DNA of 64,000 nt, taken from the NCBI RefSeq assembly GCF_050624435.1, contig NC_134546.1, positions 80,207,700 through 80,271,699 on the forward strand. Direction: 5' to 3'. The position numbers and the translations under genes are program-made. Positions 1 to 12,938 of this stretch are shown piece by piece. Positions within the stretch are counted from its first letter, which is position 1; each line of letters opens with the position of its first letter. Source of the stretch: Tenrec ecaudatus. Its lineage: Eukaryota > Chordata > Mammalia > Afrosoricida > Tenrecidae. Below the pieces are notes generated by a model. That model searched no databases, was not told the origin of the DNA, and saw only the letters and a list, made by a program, of their open reading frames with translations.

Positions 1-53
1 CAGTTGAGCTTCGTGACTGCTGAGGACATGGCCATGTATCACTGTGCAAGGAA
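1..53 (+). CDS. 3' end of a clan II (IGHV4-like) V segment, cut by the window edge
   Basis: Read from base 1 the sequence gives the end of framework 3 (QLSFVTAEDMAMYHCAR), which is typical of IGHV4-type heavy-chain variable segments: L-x-S-V-T-A-x-D-x-A-x-Y-x-C-A-R. The conserved second cysteine is present. The usual Tyr-Tyr-Cys is Tyr-His-Cys, an uncommon but not disabling change. The segment runs directly into a canonical recombination signal at 54-92. Because the leader and most of the V exon lie outside the window, I cannot say whether the gene is functional. Confidence 0.75.
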
Positions 54-92
54 CACAGTGAAGGGAAGTCTGTGTGAGCCCAGACACAAACC
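54..92 (+). promoter_or_regulatory. V recombination signal sequence (23-bp spacer)
   Basis: Heptamer CACAGTG at 54-60, 23-bp spacer at 61-83, nonamer ACACAAACC at 84-92. This is the RAG1/RAG2 recognition site found 3' of heavy-chain V segments, with the heptamer consensus exact. Confidence 0.9.
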
Positions 93-1884
93 TCTCCTGC
101 AGAGGAGACACTGGGCAGCAGGTGGAACGTGGGACCCACTGAGCACACACACCCAGGCCTAGACAGGCACAGATGGATGACAGGGAGGATTTCCTGTTGG
201 AATTAGGACCTTTTTTCTTTGCTATCAGAATCTCCAGAGACAATTTTGCCTTTCTGGTTTTTCTCTTTCTCTAAATTTTCTCCTTGCTGCAAGATTGAAA
301 GGAAGAACTAGCATTCTCTGTTTGCAGTGCTAATATTAAAAGTGACGCTGACCTTCATTATCATCCTCTATGCCCCATTTCCTTTGTGAGAAATAGACTC
401 TCATCCTCACACTATCTGTGACTCAAAATCTGTTGACAACGAGATACAGGCATGTGCAGATTCCTGCGTGCAGTGCATGATTTTAAATGCCCTGAGCTCA
501 TGGCTCTATTAAAGTGCATGTTCGGGTCTCTGGAGGTGTCTGTCTGCATTATTCCCTGTGCGCTGTGGGTAGTGGTTGACTCATGTTCTCTATGTCTGAG
601 AAAATAATTGTGGAGACATCTGGGTCTAAATTTGTGACCTGTCCTTAGTGATGCATGCTACCCCTTGTCTCTGTTTATGCTGAAGCAATGCTTCCAGTTA
701 TAGAGAGCCCCATACTGACAAGGGGTGAACTGGAATGTCATCTCTGGTGGGAGGATTCATAAATAAGGTCATTCAACAGAGTCACAATGAAGGGAACACT
801 CATTGGAAGGACAGCTTTGATTCCAAAAGATAGTAAATGAGTCACAAGAGGAGGAAATAGCAGACCAATATGTCAGAATGCTCTTTATTCTCATTGAGAA
901 CAGCGAGACTTCTCACATATTTGAAGAGGACATCCTGTTTTACAGAGTGTCACCAAAATAGGGAAACACTCAGTTAGATGCACAGATAGAGCGGCTGCAA
1001 AAATGGTCTCAAAATTAAGAGCAAGTGAGGATGTTTCAGGACTTGGCAGTTTAGTTATTTGTTCTGCTGTGCACAGAACCATTGTGAGTAAAACTGACGC
1101 AAAAGCACCCAATAACATCTTTGATGGAGTGAAGTGCAGAAAATTGAGATCTATTTTGGTCAGTCAAGTGTAATTAACTAAAATTATCATAAATTATGCC
1201 ATTTAAAAATTAAAAATTGTTAAAATTATTTAACACGTAAAGTACAATAAATATATCATTTCTAATTAAGTTACAACTACATGCCTTGCAAATAATTAGG
1301 AACTCAAAGTGCAGTACATAAGTAATAAATACTATAAAGAAATAAATATTACATAAAAGTTCACTCTCCCTGGTGGCATAGAGGATTTCACATTGGGATG
1401 TTAAGTGCAAGGTCAGCAGATAAAATGCACCAGACATCCTGAGGGAGACAGATGAGGCTCTCCAGAGTTTTGCAAGGATTGCAAATTATATAATCCAAAT
1501 TCATAGGAGGGAATAGTGTCAGAGCTTAAACTGTGAGACTCTGACCTGAAGAAGGCTGTGGATGACAGAGGAAGCTCAAACACATTTGCAGGATCTTCAC
1601 AGGGAATACACCTCCAGTGATTTTCCTCTCACCATGACTGAGGGGTGGAACAAGCTGGCAGTCAGAGAGTATTGAAGAGATAGCTGTAGAAGGTTACATC
1701 TGACTTGGATGGTTACAAACTTGTCATTTGATCTCCCCTTTGATATTCTTTGTGATTAATCTGGGTTTTAATATTTTCTGGTTCTGTTTTATACACTGAG
1801 AATTTATTTCTGCTGTGCTCAGTCATTGTTGGTAGCATTTTTGACTCTCTTGATATCTTTCTCTATGTTTTTCAATTTATGTAG
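93..1884. other. Intergenic V-cluster DNA, nothing recognised
   Basis: The first ~80 bases are typical 3' flank of an IGHV segment. Beyond that I see no V segment, RNA gene or repeat I can name; the short open frames at 891-1437 on the minus strand show no domain. Confidence 0.4.
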
Positions 1885-2096
1885 TGAAGAATGGGTGAAT
1901 CTACAAAGACAATAAGGGTTCCTGGGGGCTTCAGCAAGAGAGGTGGGGAGAAAAGGGAAGTTGAGAGAAAGGAGTTCAACAAGGAAGAACACGTTTTCTA
2001 ACTGATGGTCGTAGTAACTGTGAACACTGCTTCCACGATTGAACTATAGAATGGTATGATGTTTGGATTAGATCTTAATAAAATAATTTTTTTAAA
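1885..2096 (+). mobile_element. Old L1-type 3' end fragment
   Basis: Ends in an AATAAA-containing A/T-rich tail near 2077-2096 and resembles the stretch at 3355-3580 (same order of words such as GGAGTTCAA-AAGGAAGA and TTGAACTAT). Both resemble, at low identity, the 3' end of the young L1 copies in this window. Classification as L1 is inferred. Confidence 0.4.
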
Positions 2097-3354
2097 GAAG
2101 TAGAACATTCAAAGATATTAGTTGTGGGACAAATGTAAAACATTTTTATTTTGAACACTTCAAAATCATTTTAATAAAACAATATTACACATTAAATAAT
2201 AAGTCTAATATTGATATAGTTATCTAATATATCTCATTTAAATTTTTGCCAATTTTTCAGTTAAAAAATTGTATAGTGCCTAAAGCCCTAAGGAGCCATT
2301 CTACTCTGCTCTAGATGGTCAGTATAAGTCAGAATTCACTTGGTGCCAGTGGGATATAGTTATTGACCTTCCAATAGCTAGTTTGTTTTCTATGTATTCT
2401 GTAATTTGTTTAATCACAAAATACTATTGTCAGGAATTGTTCTTTCCCCCCATTATCGTGGTTTCCATAGAATTTCTTACATTGTGTTTTTAGGTTAATG
2501 AGGCCATCTTTTTCTGTGACATCATTTATGGTATTATAATACCTTTACTAACATTTTGATGGTCTTCCTTTTAAATATACTTTTCTAGTGTGCTTCAATT
2601 GACAAGGTAGCTTGATAAAAATAACCATATTCTTCCTTCCATTTGCATTTTTTCCTTCTTTTGCAGTGTAAGGACGTCTTAACAGTATATTTAGGTTAAA
2701 ACCATGTCCGAGGTCACCAGCAAAAGCTCAGTTTACACACAGGCATTGTATACAACAGCAGTTTGCTCACCCAGGGAAGAGACAGAGTTGGCTCATCATA
2801 AGGAGTGGACACCAGTCTCCACAGGCAGCAGTCTCACTCTGTGGCCAGTGCATGGATGGAGGTCTACAAGCATCCCTTGTATGTGCTGCAGTTGAACAGT
2901 GTTCCCTCCTCACCAGCACAGATAACGAAATAGGGTTGTGCTATGAGGTGGAATCTACTGGAAGGCAGTGAGCTGATTTTGCTATTGTTCTTGTTTTGTA
3001 TATTCCATGTAATGTGTATAATAATCAGTTTTGGGAATGTTAGCATGTGTTCAGAAGAAAGTAAAAAAGGTATGTTGTAGGATGCCAGCGACTAAAGAGC
3101 GATTTTGGATCCAGAAGCCTTGGGAAAGGCAGTCAGACAGCAAGGCCGATTCCAGTAGCCAGACTGACACATTTGGTCCAAAGCACACCTGGGTCTATGA
3201 TGGACTCTGGGGAAGGACAGCAAACTGCACTTGGACTGCCTGCTTCCTCAATTTCCCATTCCTATTTGGGTTTGTATCTCAGATGTATTTTGTCATTGTG
3301 GGTAACATTCTTGATATTTTGTTAGTTTTTTTGTTTGTTTTACATTAGATGAAA
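2097..3354. other. A/T-rich intergenic DNA, no gene recognised
   Basis: Contains small open frames at 2704-2895 and 3031-3348 without recognisable domains. The T-rich part just before 3355 could be the 5' continuation of the old L1 3' UTR that follows. Confidence 0.35.
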
Positions 3355-3580
3355 CCCAGAATGGATGAACATATACAGATAGCAAAGAGAATAAGAGATT
3401 CTGGGGCCTACAGTGGGGGCTGGGATCAAAGGGAGCTGATGCCAAGGAGTTCAATAAGGAAGAGGGTGTTTTGAAACTAATTTTGGCAGCAAATATACAA
3501 ATACTGCTTGATACACTTGAACTATGAATTGATATGTTTATTAGCTCCAAATAAATCGGTTTTGGGGTAAAAATGAGAAA
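3355..3580 (+). mobile_element. Old L1-type 3' end fragment
   Basis: Diverged relative of 1885-2096, with the same block order and a terminal AATAAA-like tail (3550-3585). It resembles the terminal ~200 bp of the young L1 3' UTRs at 8250-8443 and 20370-20560. Confidence 0.45.
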
Positions 3581-3639
3581 ATAAATATTGAAGACTTTTC
3601 AATTGCTAATAATATTTATTTTGCAATTATTCCTTTTAT

Positions 3640-4245
3640 ATTTATTTTTTTAATCTTTTTATTGGGGCTCATAATGCTCTTATCACAGTCTGTACATACA
3701 TCAATTGAGCAAAGCACCCTTATACATTCGTTGCACTCGTCATTCTCATAATTCACCTTCCACTTGTGTTCCTGGAATCAGCTCGGTTTCCCTTTTTTCC
3801 CCCCCATCCCCCTCCCTCCCCGATCCCACCCCTGGTCCCTTGATAGTTTATAAATACTTATTATATCTTATCTTACACTCCCCGGCATCTCCCCTCACCT
3901 GCCTCCCCATTGCCCATCTCCAAAGAGGAGGGTACACATAGATCTCTGAGGTTGGTTCTCCCTTTCTACACCCCCTTTCCTCCTGGTGTCGCCACTCCCA
4001 CCGCTGGTGTTGAATGGTTCGTCTGTCCTAGATTCCCTGTGTCTCCAGATCCCCACTGCACCGCTGTATATCCTCTGGTGTAACCAGGTCCGCAAGGCAA
4101 GGTAGAATTGGGTCATGATGATTGGGAGGGGAGGAAGCGTTCAGGAACTAGAGGAAGGTTTTGAGTTTCATTGTTGCTACACTGAACCCTGAATGGCCCA
4201 TCTCCTCCACACTACCCCTCTGGAAGGGGTGTCCAACTGTCTACA
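3640..4245 (-). mobile_element. 5'-truncated L1, 3' UTR only, antisense
   Basis: The reverse complement matches the last ~600 bp of the full-length L1 3' UTR (about 19960-20560). It includes the stretch matching 20085-20125 (the TAGAATT / GGGGAGGAAGC words) and the terminal block before the poly(A). The T-run at 3643-3660 is the reversed poly(A) tail, so this is a minus-strand insertion. Confidence 0.8.
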
Positions 4246-4483
4246 GATAGTATTTTAAATTCAAATTCTGCTTATATAATCATCTCTTTTCTGGTTCAAT
4301 ATTTCAGCTTGCTTTTTAAAGTGTTGTAAAATCAAGGCTTTTCATCAGTTTCTGATTATGTGTGAAAAAATTATCTTTCACTTTGTAACTTATTTTTCTC
4401 ATGATACATGTATAGGCAACAAAATATTTTCAACATTATTCTCCTGCATAATTCAGTGGCATTAGATTAATCATTATGTTCAA

Positions 4484-4497
4484 AAATTGCCAACAGC
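4484..4497 (+). repeat. Left target-site duplication of the EEF1A1 retrocopy
   Basis: AAATTGCCAACAGC at 4484-4497 is repeated exactly at 6250-6263, bracketing the cDNA insertion. A 14-bp direct repeat is typical of L1-mediated retroposition. Confidence 0.9.
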
Positions 4498-6249
<1,752 letters not shown>

Positions 6250-6263
6250 AAATTGCCAACAGC
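6250..6263 (+). repeat. Right target-site duplication of the EEF1A1 retrocopy
   Basis: Exact second copy of the 14-bp repeat at 4484-4497. Confidence 0.9.
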
Positions 6264-6333
6264 TGTAAAATTTCCTATCACACACATCACAGAAACACAG
6301 GAAATAGAATTCTGACTCGATAATTTCCTCCTT

Positions 6334-6348
6334 AACATGGAATAAATA
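6334..6348 (+). repeat. Left target-site duplication of truncated L1
   Basis: AACATGGAATAAATA at 6334-6348 recurs exactly at 8444-8458, directly after the A-rich L1 tail. Confidence 0.9.
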
Positions 6349-8443
6349 GATGGACATGTCTGATTAGAGCACATGGGAGCAAATAAAGGGGGAGGAAGAG
6401 AAAGTGGAGCACATCCTGGCCTACTGATCCTTGAGGACATTATTCCCACTTAGAGTGGCCAATCCAAAGAGAAGAGCATAGGGCCGGTCCCACTATGAGA
6501 CATGACATCTCTCACTGACTCATAGCCCTACATAGGACAACATTGGAGACATAGTGTGGGGATTTGAGGCCAAACTCAAAGGGCATGCAACAGAACACCA
6601 AGGGGAACAGAGCAATGAAGTCCAAACTACCAAAGTAGCAAAACTAGACATTGGGGCATGGCACCAAGGCATGGCACCCCATCAGACTCCACCGGAAAAT
6701 ACTCCTAAAGGCCAACAAAGAGTCCCTGAACTGACTACAGGCTCTTATTTGTTCTTGTAGTTGTTTTGTTTTCTTTTGTTGCTTTGTTTTCTCTGTCCTG
6801 ATTTTGTGCATGTTATTATCTCCGCAGATTTGTCTAAATAAGATAGGATGGATAAACAATCTGGAGGAGAAAACAACAGGACCAACAGTTCCTGGGGGAT
6901 ACGGGAGAGGGTGTTGGAGGTGGGGAAGGAAGTGTTGTTAACAAACCCAGGGACAAAGGAACAACCAGGGATCCAAATCTGTGGTGAGGAGGGTGAAAAT
7001 GGCCTGGTAGGGCATGATCAAGGGTAATGTAACTGAGAGGAATTACTGGAAACCAAATAAAAGCTGAGCATGATAGTTGGACAAGAGGAAATTAAAGGAA
7101 ACAGAGCAAAGAACTAGGAGGCAAATGGTCATGTATAGAGGTCTAAATAAAGGCATGAACATATGTAAATATATTTATATGTGAGGTTGGGGAAATACAT
7201 ATATGTGCACATATTTATAGGTTTAGTATTAAGTAGCAGATGGACATTGGGCCTCCACACAAGTACTCCCTCAATGCAAAAATACTTTGTTCGATTAACC
7301 TGGCATTCCATGATGCTCACCTTCCCAACACAATCACTGAAGACAAAGCGGTTGCATAAGCAAATATGGTGAAGAAAGCTGATAGAGCCCAGCTATCAAC
7401 AGATCTAACATCTAAGATCTTAAAGACTTGAAGGTAAACAAGCGGTCATCTAGCTGAGAAGCAACAAAGCCCACATGTAAGAAGCACAACAGCCGGTGTG
7501 ACCGTGAGGTGACAAGGGAATCAGGTGTCAGGCATCAAAGAACAAAAATCATACCATTGTGTGCTCACCTCCCCAATACAATCACTGAAGACAAATGGGT
7601 GCATCAGCAAAAGTGGTGAAGAAAGCTCGTGGTGCCTGGCTATCAAAAGATATAGCATGTGGGGTCTTAAAGGCTTGAAGGTAAAAAAGCGGCCATCTAG
7701 CTCAGAAGTTACATGCCCAAATGGAAGAAACACATCAGCCTGTGAGATCACGAGGTGTCAAAGGGATCAGGAACCAGGCATCAAAGAACAAAAAAAATCA
7801 TATCATTGTAAATAAGGGGGAGTGTAGACTGGGGACCCAAAGCCTCTCTGTAGGCTCTTACAGAAGGGGTGGGGAGAAGAGACGAACCAGTCAGGCTGTA
7901 GTGTAGCAATGATGAAACATACAACTTTCCTCTGGTTCCTAAGTGTTTCCTTCCCCCATCCCACTCTCATGATGATCCCAGTTCTACGCTACAAATCTGA
8001 CTAGATCAGAGATGGTAGACTGGTACAGATAGGAACTCATAACACAGGGAACACAGGATGGATGATCCCTTCAGGACCAGTGGTGTGAGTGGTCATACAG
8101 AGAAAGTGGAGGAAGGGTAGGGTGGAAAGGAGGAACCAATTACAAAGATCTACATATAACCTCCTCGTTGGGGGATGGACAACAGAAAAGTGGGTGAAGA
8201 GAGAAATCAGACAGTGTAAGATATGACAAAATAATAATAATTTTTAGATTATCAAGGGTTCATGCAGAAGGGGAAGTGGGAAGGGAGGAGAAAGAGTAAG
8301 GAGCTGATATCAAGGGCTCAGGTGGAAAGCAAATGTTTTGAGAATGCTGATGGCAACAAATGTACAAGTGTGCTTGACACAATATATGTATGTATAAATT
8401 GTGATGAGTTGCATAAATCCCCAATAAAGTGGTTTTTTAAAAA
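6349..8443 (+). mobile_element. 5'-truncated L1 (3' UTR only, ~2.1 kb)
   Basis: Collinear with the 3' UTR of the full-length L1 from about 18338 to its end, so the insertion was truncated inside the 3' UTR and carries no coding sequence. It includes the same internal duplication as the full-length element (repeat anchors at about 7393 and 7641, ~247 bp apart). It ends in AATAAA plus an A-run (8423-8445) and is bracketed by an exact 15-bp target-site duplication. The many short open frames inside have no meaning. Confidence 0.93.
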
Positions 8444-8458
8444 AACATGGAATAAATA
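8444..8458 (+). repeat. Right target-site duplication of truncated L1
   Basis: Exact copy of 6334-6348. Confidence 0.9.
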
Positions 8459-8552
8459 ACACTGTTACTTTCTTGCTTCAATTATTTTGAATAGAAGTGT
8501 GCTTTAAGTCATTTTCTCTTCCTGTGGAAAGAATTGAGCCTAAACTCTTGTG

Positions 8553-9060
8553 TTAGTCTGGGTACTTGAGAGAACGAAATCCACAGAAACTCATGTATAA
8601 GAGAGTTTTATACAAAGGTTAAGTGCACATCAAGAAAACATCCCGACCCAGTGCTGTCCAAATCCCAAAGTCCAACATTAACCCATTAACCCATATGCAA
8701 AACACCAGTCCACAAAGACCTCTTCTATCTCACACTAACTTATCTCTGCTAACTTCAGGTGGAAAACTGAGTCAGTGAATGGTTAAACATCTCATTGCTG
8801 GCAGGGGTCTCTACATGGCTGCTTCAGCACCATGGCTGCATATGGGTAGGTCCATGTGGCTTCTCCTTGGGGATGTCTTCCAGGAAGTCAGCATTGAAAG
8901 CTGAAGTAGGGAACTGCTAAGGCAGCTTCACCCTGGTCTGACCATTAGAAAGCAATAAATCTGAGAACTAGAAAGGCGAGGCTCACTGAGCCATTTATCC
9001 CTCCACCCTTCAATTAACCCCACATGTGCCAGGTTGGCACAATAAACTTACTACCTCAAC
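8553..9060 (+). repeat. Interspersed repeat, family not named, sense copy
   Basis: Begins with GTGTTAGTCTGGGTACTTGA and ends near a GGCACAATAAACTTACTACC stretch. A reverse-oriented relative lies at 58790-59247, whose reverse complement starts with the same GTGTTAGTCTGGGTTGACTAG-type head and keeps blocks such as TCCAGTCCAGATCAAGTCC-like and GGATCCAGTGG. I could not assign it to SINE, LTR or LINE. Confidence 0.6.
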
Positions 9061-9665
9061 TCTGCAATAACGTTATTGTCTTTCAGGCAGATTTCTTTCT
9101 TAATCCGTATTTTATTGTGGAATATATTTCAATAAAATATCTATATAAATATCTATATATATAGATCATTCTTCCTCCTGCTGTATCCAATCCAGATTCT
9201 TTGCAAGATGTAGCACTCTCTACCTCCAAAGCTGTTTACAGAGAAAGAGAGTCAGTGTGAGTATAGACAGAAAACTATCCTCAGGGAGAAAGGTGAATTA
9301 CAGGGGTGCTAAGGACCCACCAGTTCTGGACCAAATGAAGAAAGAAGTGAGGACAGGAGCCTGTGTAAGGACTTCAGTGTCTGATCTGGTCAGCTAGAAC
9401 TGCTGTGCTGACCACTATGGTAGCTCTGCTGCCTCAAACATGGTGAGGATAGAGATTATCTTTAATTTCAGTAGATGGGGATGGACATAAAGCTACATTG
9501 AACATAAAATCTGCACTGATGTTCATATGATTGGTAAAGTGAAGATCTCATAGAGAGGACTGTGTTCTCCCAAGGACTCCACCAGCATCGCTTTTCTAGT
9601 CTGAGGTCCAGAGCTACAGGCTCCATTTAGGCCTTTCCACCTTTACATATAAGTGCACCTCCCAA
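9061..9665. other. 5' flank of the intact V gene, nothing else recognised
   Basis: Unique-looking intergenic DNA with a short AT microsatellite-like patch near 9140-9165. No gene seen. Confidence 0.4.
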
Positions 9666-9673
9666 ATGCAAAT
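9666..9673 (+). promoter_or_regulatory. IGHV promoter octamer
   Basis: Exact ATGCAAAT, the OCT1/OCT2 (POU2F) site of immunoglobulin V promoters, 107 bp upstream of the leader ATG at 9773. This is the usual place for it. Confidence 0.88.
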
Positions 9674-9772
9674 AACAGTCCCATGAAACCACAGCATGCA
9701 TGTACTTAAATTCATATTCCTTCTCACCATGGAGAGCATTTTCTGGGTGACACAAATCTTATCCACATGAAC

Positions 9773-10207
9773 ATGAATTGTGTGTGGGTTTTCTTCTTTC
9801 TGGTGGCGACTCCGGGAGGTGAGTGCTTCAGGGATTCATTCAAACATGATGTCTGGGGAGGCAGCATCTGAGCACATGACTCACTGTATCTCTTTATCCC
9901 CAGGTGTCCTGGCCCAGGTGCAGCTGCAGGAGTCAGGCCGTGGACTGGTGAGGCCCTTACAGATCCTGTTTCTCACCTGTCCTGTCTCTGGATTATCTTT
10001 AACCAGCTATCATGTGCAGTGGATCCGCCAGGCTCCAGGAAAGGGACTAAAGTGGGTTGGTGGAATATGGAGTGATGGGAGAGCATTCTATAATCCAGCT
10101 CTCCAGTCACGAGTCACTGTCACCAGGGACATGTCCAAGAGCCACGTTTATTTAAAACTGAACTCTGTGAATCCTGATGACAAAGCCACGTATTACTGTA
10201 CTAGAGA
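9773..10207 (+). CDS. Immunoglobulin heavy variable segment, clan II / IGHV4-like, apparently intact
   Basis: Encodes the variable part of an IgH chain after V(D)J joining. Leader exon 9773-9818, 85-bp intron 9819-9903 (GTGAGT...CAG), V exon 9904-10207. An ATG six bases upstream (9767) is in frame, but starting at 9773 gives exactly the usual 19-residue signal peptide, with hydrophobic core VWVFFFLVA. The V region begins QVQLQESG and is 97 residues long. It keeps Cys22, Trp36 ([10 protein letters not shown]), the RVTVTRD strand and the YYC end with Cys95. There are no stops, frameshifts or indels. Framework and CDR lengths fit IGHV4/IGHV2-type clan II genes. It has an octamer upstream and a perfect signal downstream. 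Substitutions such as P9R and unusual framework 1 residues (PLQILFLTC) are the only oddities. It is the one V gene here likely to be usable; expression cannot be judged from sequence alone. Confidence 0.93.
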
Positions 10208-10246
10208 CACAGTGATGGGAAGTCAGTGTGAGCCCAGACACAAACC
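10208..10246 (+). promoter_or_regulatory. V recombination signal sequence of the intact V gene
   Basis: Heptamer CACAGTG 10208-10214, 23-bp spacer 10215-10237, nonamer ACACAAACC 10238-10246. It is identical in heptamer and nonamer to the signal at 54-92, and the spacer is nearly identical. Confidence 0.93.
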
Positions 10247-10547
10247 TTAGTACATCAGGTCATGGTTTCAGCAGATGTGAAAGAGACAAGTCAGTTATGT
10301 TTTCCTCTCAGAAACTGTGGTTTCCCCACCTTGTCAGCACCTCTCTAGGGACCACCAAGCACAGTGACTCTAGCAAACCTTCATGTTTCTGAACCTGCCT
10401 TCTTTTCAGTAGAATGGGCTTTCTCTGTTTCACCATTTCTCCAAAGGCAGACTTCAAAGTAATAGGTATCGATGAAATCTCAGTTTACAATTCAGGGTAC
10501 TACCTAGTACTGTTTGTTGTCAAGGTTAGAAATTAAAAAAAAAAAAC
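10247..10547. other. 3' flank of V gene, nothing recognised
   Basis: Ordinary flanking DNA with an A-run at about 10535-10547. Confidence 0.4.
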
Positions 10548-10706
10548 AAAACTCACTGCCATCCAGTTCATGACAATTTATAGTGATACCCTGTGGGTTT
10601 CTGAGATTCTAACTGCTTATAGGAGTAGAAATCCCTGTCTTTCTTCTTTGGAGTGGGCACTGGCATGCAGATTTCAGCCCAACATATAACCACTATGCCA
10701 CCAATC
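10548..10706 (+). mobile_element. AfroSINE fragment
   Basis: Shows the typical block order of the afrotherian tRNA-derived SINE: CTGCCATCCAGTTCATGACA, then CCCTGTGGGTTTCTGAGA-type, then AGGAGTAGAAA, then an ...AACCACTATGCCACCA end. Diverged. Confidence 0.75.
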
Positions 10707-10849
10707 TCATTATAAAAATATTAATGTAGGAAAAAATTATCATTTTTCTCCAAGCCATCAGATGGAGGCTCAATATTTCCATTCTAGTGAACACTCATAA
10801 GTGTATTTTTATGTAATCTAGAAAGACCTAAATAATACTGAATATATTG

Positions 10850-11515
10850 AATTGTTAGGTACCATTGAGTTGGCTTCAACTCTGAGATCCCATGTACAAC
10901 AGGATGAAATGCTTCCCAGAAGTGCACTATGCTCACAATCATTCCTCCATTTGGACTCATCGTTGCAGCCTTTGTTACAATCCATCTCCTTGAAAGACTC
11001 TCTCTTTTTCATTGACAGTCTACTTTACCAAGCACAAGACCATACTCCGGGTTGTGGTCCTGCTAATGACATGCTCAAATAAGGGACATAAAGTCTTACT
11101 TGAATGCTTGGTTCTGGTACATATTAGTCCTCAAATAGATGTTTCTTTATAAATGTTTAAAGAGGACTTGGGCAGCAGATTTGCCCAGGGAAATGAATCA
11201 CTTGTCTATGGCTTCTGTCAATAGTGACTGGAGATCCAAGTAAGATGAAATCCTTGACAACTCAATCTTATCTCCATTTTTCATGACACTTTTATTGGTC
11301 CCATAGTGAGGATTTTGGTTTTCTTTCATGGACTCGTAATCTGTAGTTAACACACCAGTCCCTGGTCTGAATCAGTAAGTTTCTCAAGGCATACTACCTT
11401 ATGGCACGTGGTATTATGTTATCTGTGTACTACAGGGTATTAATAAGGCTTGCTCCAATCTTATTTCTGTGCTTTTTCATATTTAGGACTTCTTAGATTA
11501 TTTTCTCAGCAAAGC
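10850..11515 (-). mobile_element. RTE (AfroLINE-type) fragment, antisense
   Basis: Read on the + strand it shows the reverse complement of an RTE reverse-transcriptase C-terminal region and 3' end. Recognisable blocks are near 10860-10910, 10965-11050 (the ...TTTACCAAGCA... piece), 11160-11300 and 11480-11515. It is degenerate, with no usable reading frame. Identification is from family memory. Confidence 0.65.
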
Positions 11516-11746
11516 ATGATGCTTAGAGAAATTACTGAAGTTTTCGATGATGTCATATTACTATCATGCACGATTAGCATCCATTTAAGAAACAAATGAG
11601 AAATCACACCCCAGATTGCACCTAGCATACATGATAAAAATGATTCCTTGAAAGAGTTGAAAATTCTTCTAGGAAAATGTAGCCAGAAACTTAGTAACCA
11701 CCTATTCAAAGTAAAGATCTCAACACAAACAAACAACACACCCTGC
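11516..11746. other. Short unassigned stretch before the full-length L1
   Basis: Probably still degenerate RTE or ordinary intergenic DNA; no feature I can support. Confidence 0.3.
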
Positions 11747-11758
11747 AAAACTAACAAA
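11747..11758 (+). repeat. Candidate left target-site duplication of full-length L1
   Basis: AAAACTAACAAA at 11747-11758 recurs at 20634-20645 right after the distal A-run. It is simple in composition, so less decisive than the other duplications in this window. Confidence 0.6.
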
Positions 11759-12938
11759 TAAGCCTACTTCCGGGAAGATGGCGACGGAGTGACACACACC
11801 AGAGGGACTCCGCAGAATCCAGCCCAGGAGAGTTGCTCAGAGTGAAATTCAACGCCACTGGATCACAGGAGGTGCATCATAATGATAAGTAGGCACAGAT
11901 CCACGGGGTTTTGAGGGGCTGGGGGCTTTTGGCTTACTTCAGTGGAAGCCGGCTGGGGCTCGACCCTAGTTCAGATGCCGGATCTGCCCAAGCCGGGACC
12001 ATTTGGAGCCTGTAGCAGTCAGCACAGCCACAGTTTTTTCCCTATCTGCCTCAGGGCAGGAACAGGACTCTTGCGGCTCCACCGGCAGGGATCAGGGTTC
12101 ATCTACATTGTTGCTTCTGTTTGCGTCTCTGATTTATATTCCCACACAGCCTTGGAGGGCTGCGCAGGGGCTTTTTCAAGGCACAGCCGCAGCCGCAGCC
12201 GCGCCACGTGGTCTGAGCAGGGAATAAACCCAAACCCCCAAAGCTCCATAGGCAGGGATCAAGCTTCAGCTACACGGCGGCGTCTGTTAACATCTCTGCT
12301 CTCTGTCCCCCCATTTCTCTGGGGGCGGCTCAGCAGTTTTCTTGCGACCCTTCTTGGGGCTCAGCTGCGAACTACCGCTGGGGCTTGGGGCAGGGAGTAA
12401 GCCCTTGTAGATCCACAGGCAGGGAGTGGGACTCAGCTACATAGTTTCTTTTGCTTCCCTCGCTTCCCTGTACACCTGCACAGTCTAGTCTCACTTTTTG
12501 ATTTTTCTCACCCCCCTTGTTCCTGCCCTGCTCTCTCATACCCCATTGCTGACTTACGGGGCACTTCCATTGCCCTAGGGCATTTGTGCCTGGGTCACAC
12601 CCAGCTAGGTGAGCCCCACCCTGCATAGATAGCCCAAGGCTAGGGTAAGGCCTGCTTGCTTTCCAGGGGATACTCCTCAGACTTCTCACCAGGGAGTTCA
12701 TGCCTGTGTACCTGGGGACATAAGGCAGCTCAGCCAACACTTATCAATATTCAAACCAATAGCAGGAACTTCAGCCCAGCCTCTGCAACACTGGTGCAGG
12801 CAGTCGATCTGCCATCTGGGGCACTCCCCTGATAGGGAAGCCACAGGAAGATAAAGTGGTAGGTTAATCCCATAGCAAAATCAGCTGTAGGCAGATGGAA
12901 AAAGAATTCCTATAAGTCTTCCAGAGAGAGACTAGAAA
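11759..12938 (+). promoter_or_regulatory. L1 5' UTR / internal promoter with tandem monomers
   Basis: GC-rich leader with a YY1-type motif at 11775-11783. It contains about three imperfect tandem units; equivalent GGGCAGG-type anchors lie at 12054, 12215 and 12388 (161 and 173 bp apart). Each is followed by a CTCCAC/TAGGCAGG-like block and a TCAGCTACA-like block. A short (CAGCCG)n run lies at 12183-12202. Confidence 0.75.

Noticed and set aside
11942-12400. 152-residue plus-strand frame in GC-rich DNA
   Set aside because: Lies in the L1 5' UTR monomer region; no domain and low complexity (Arg/Ser from CAGCCG repeats).
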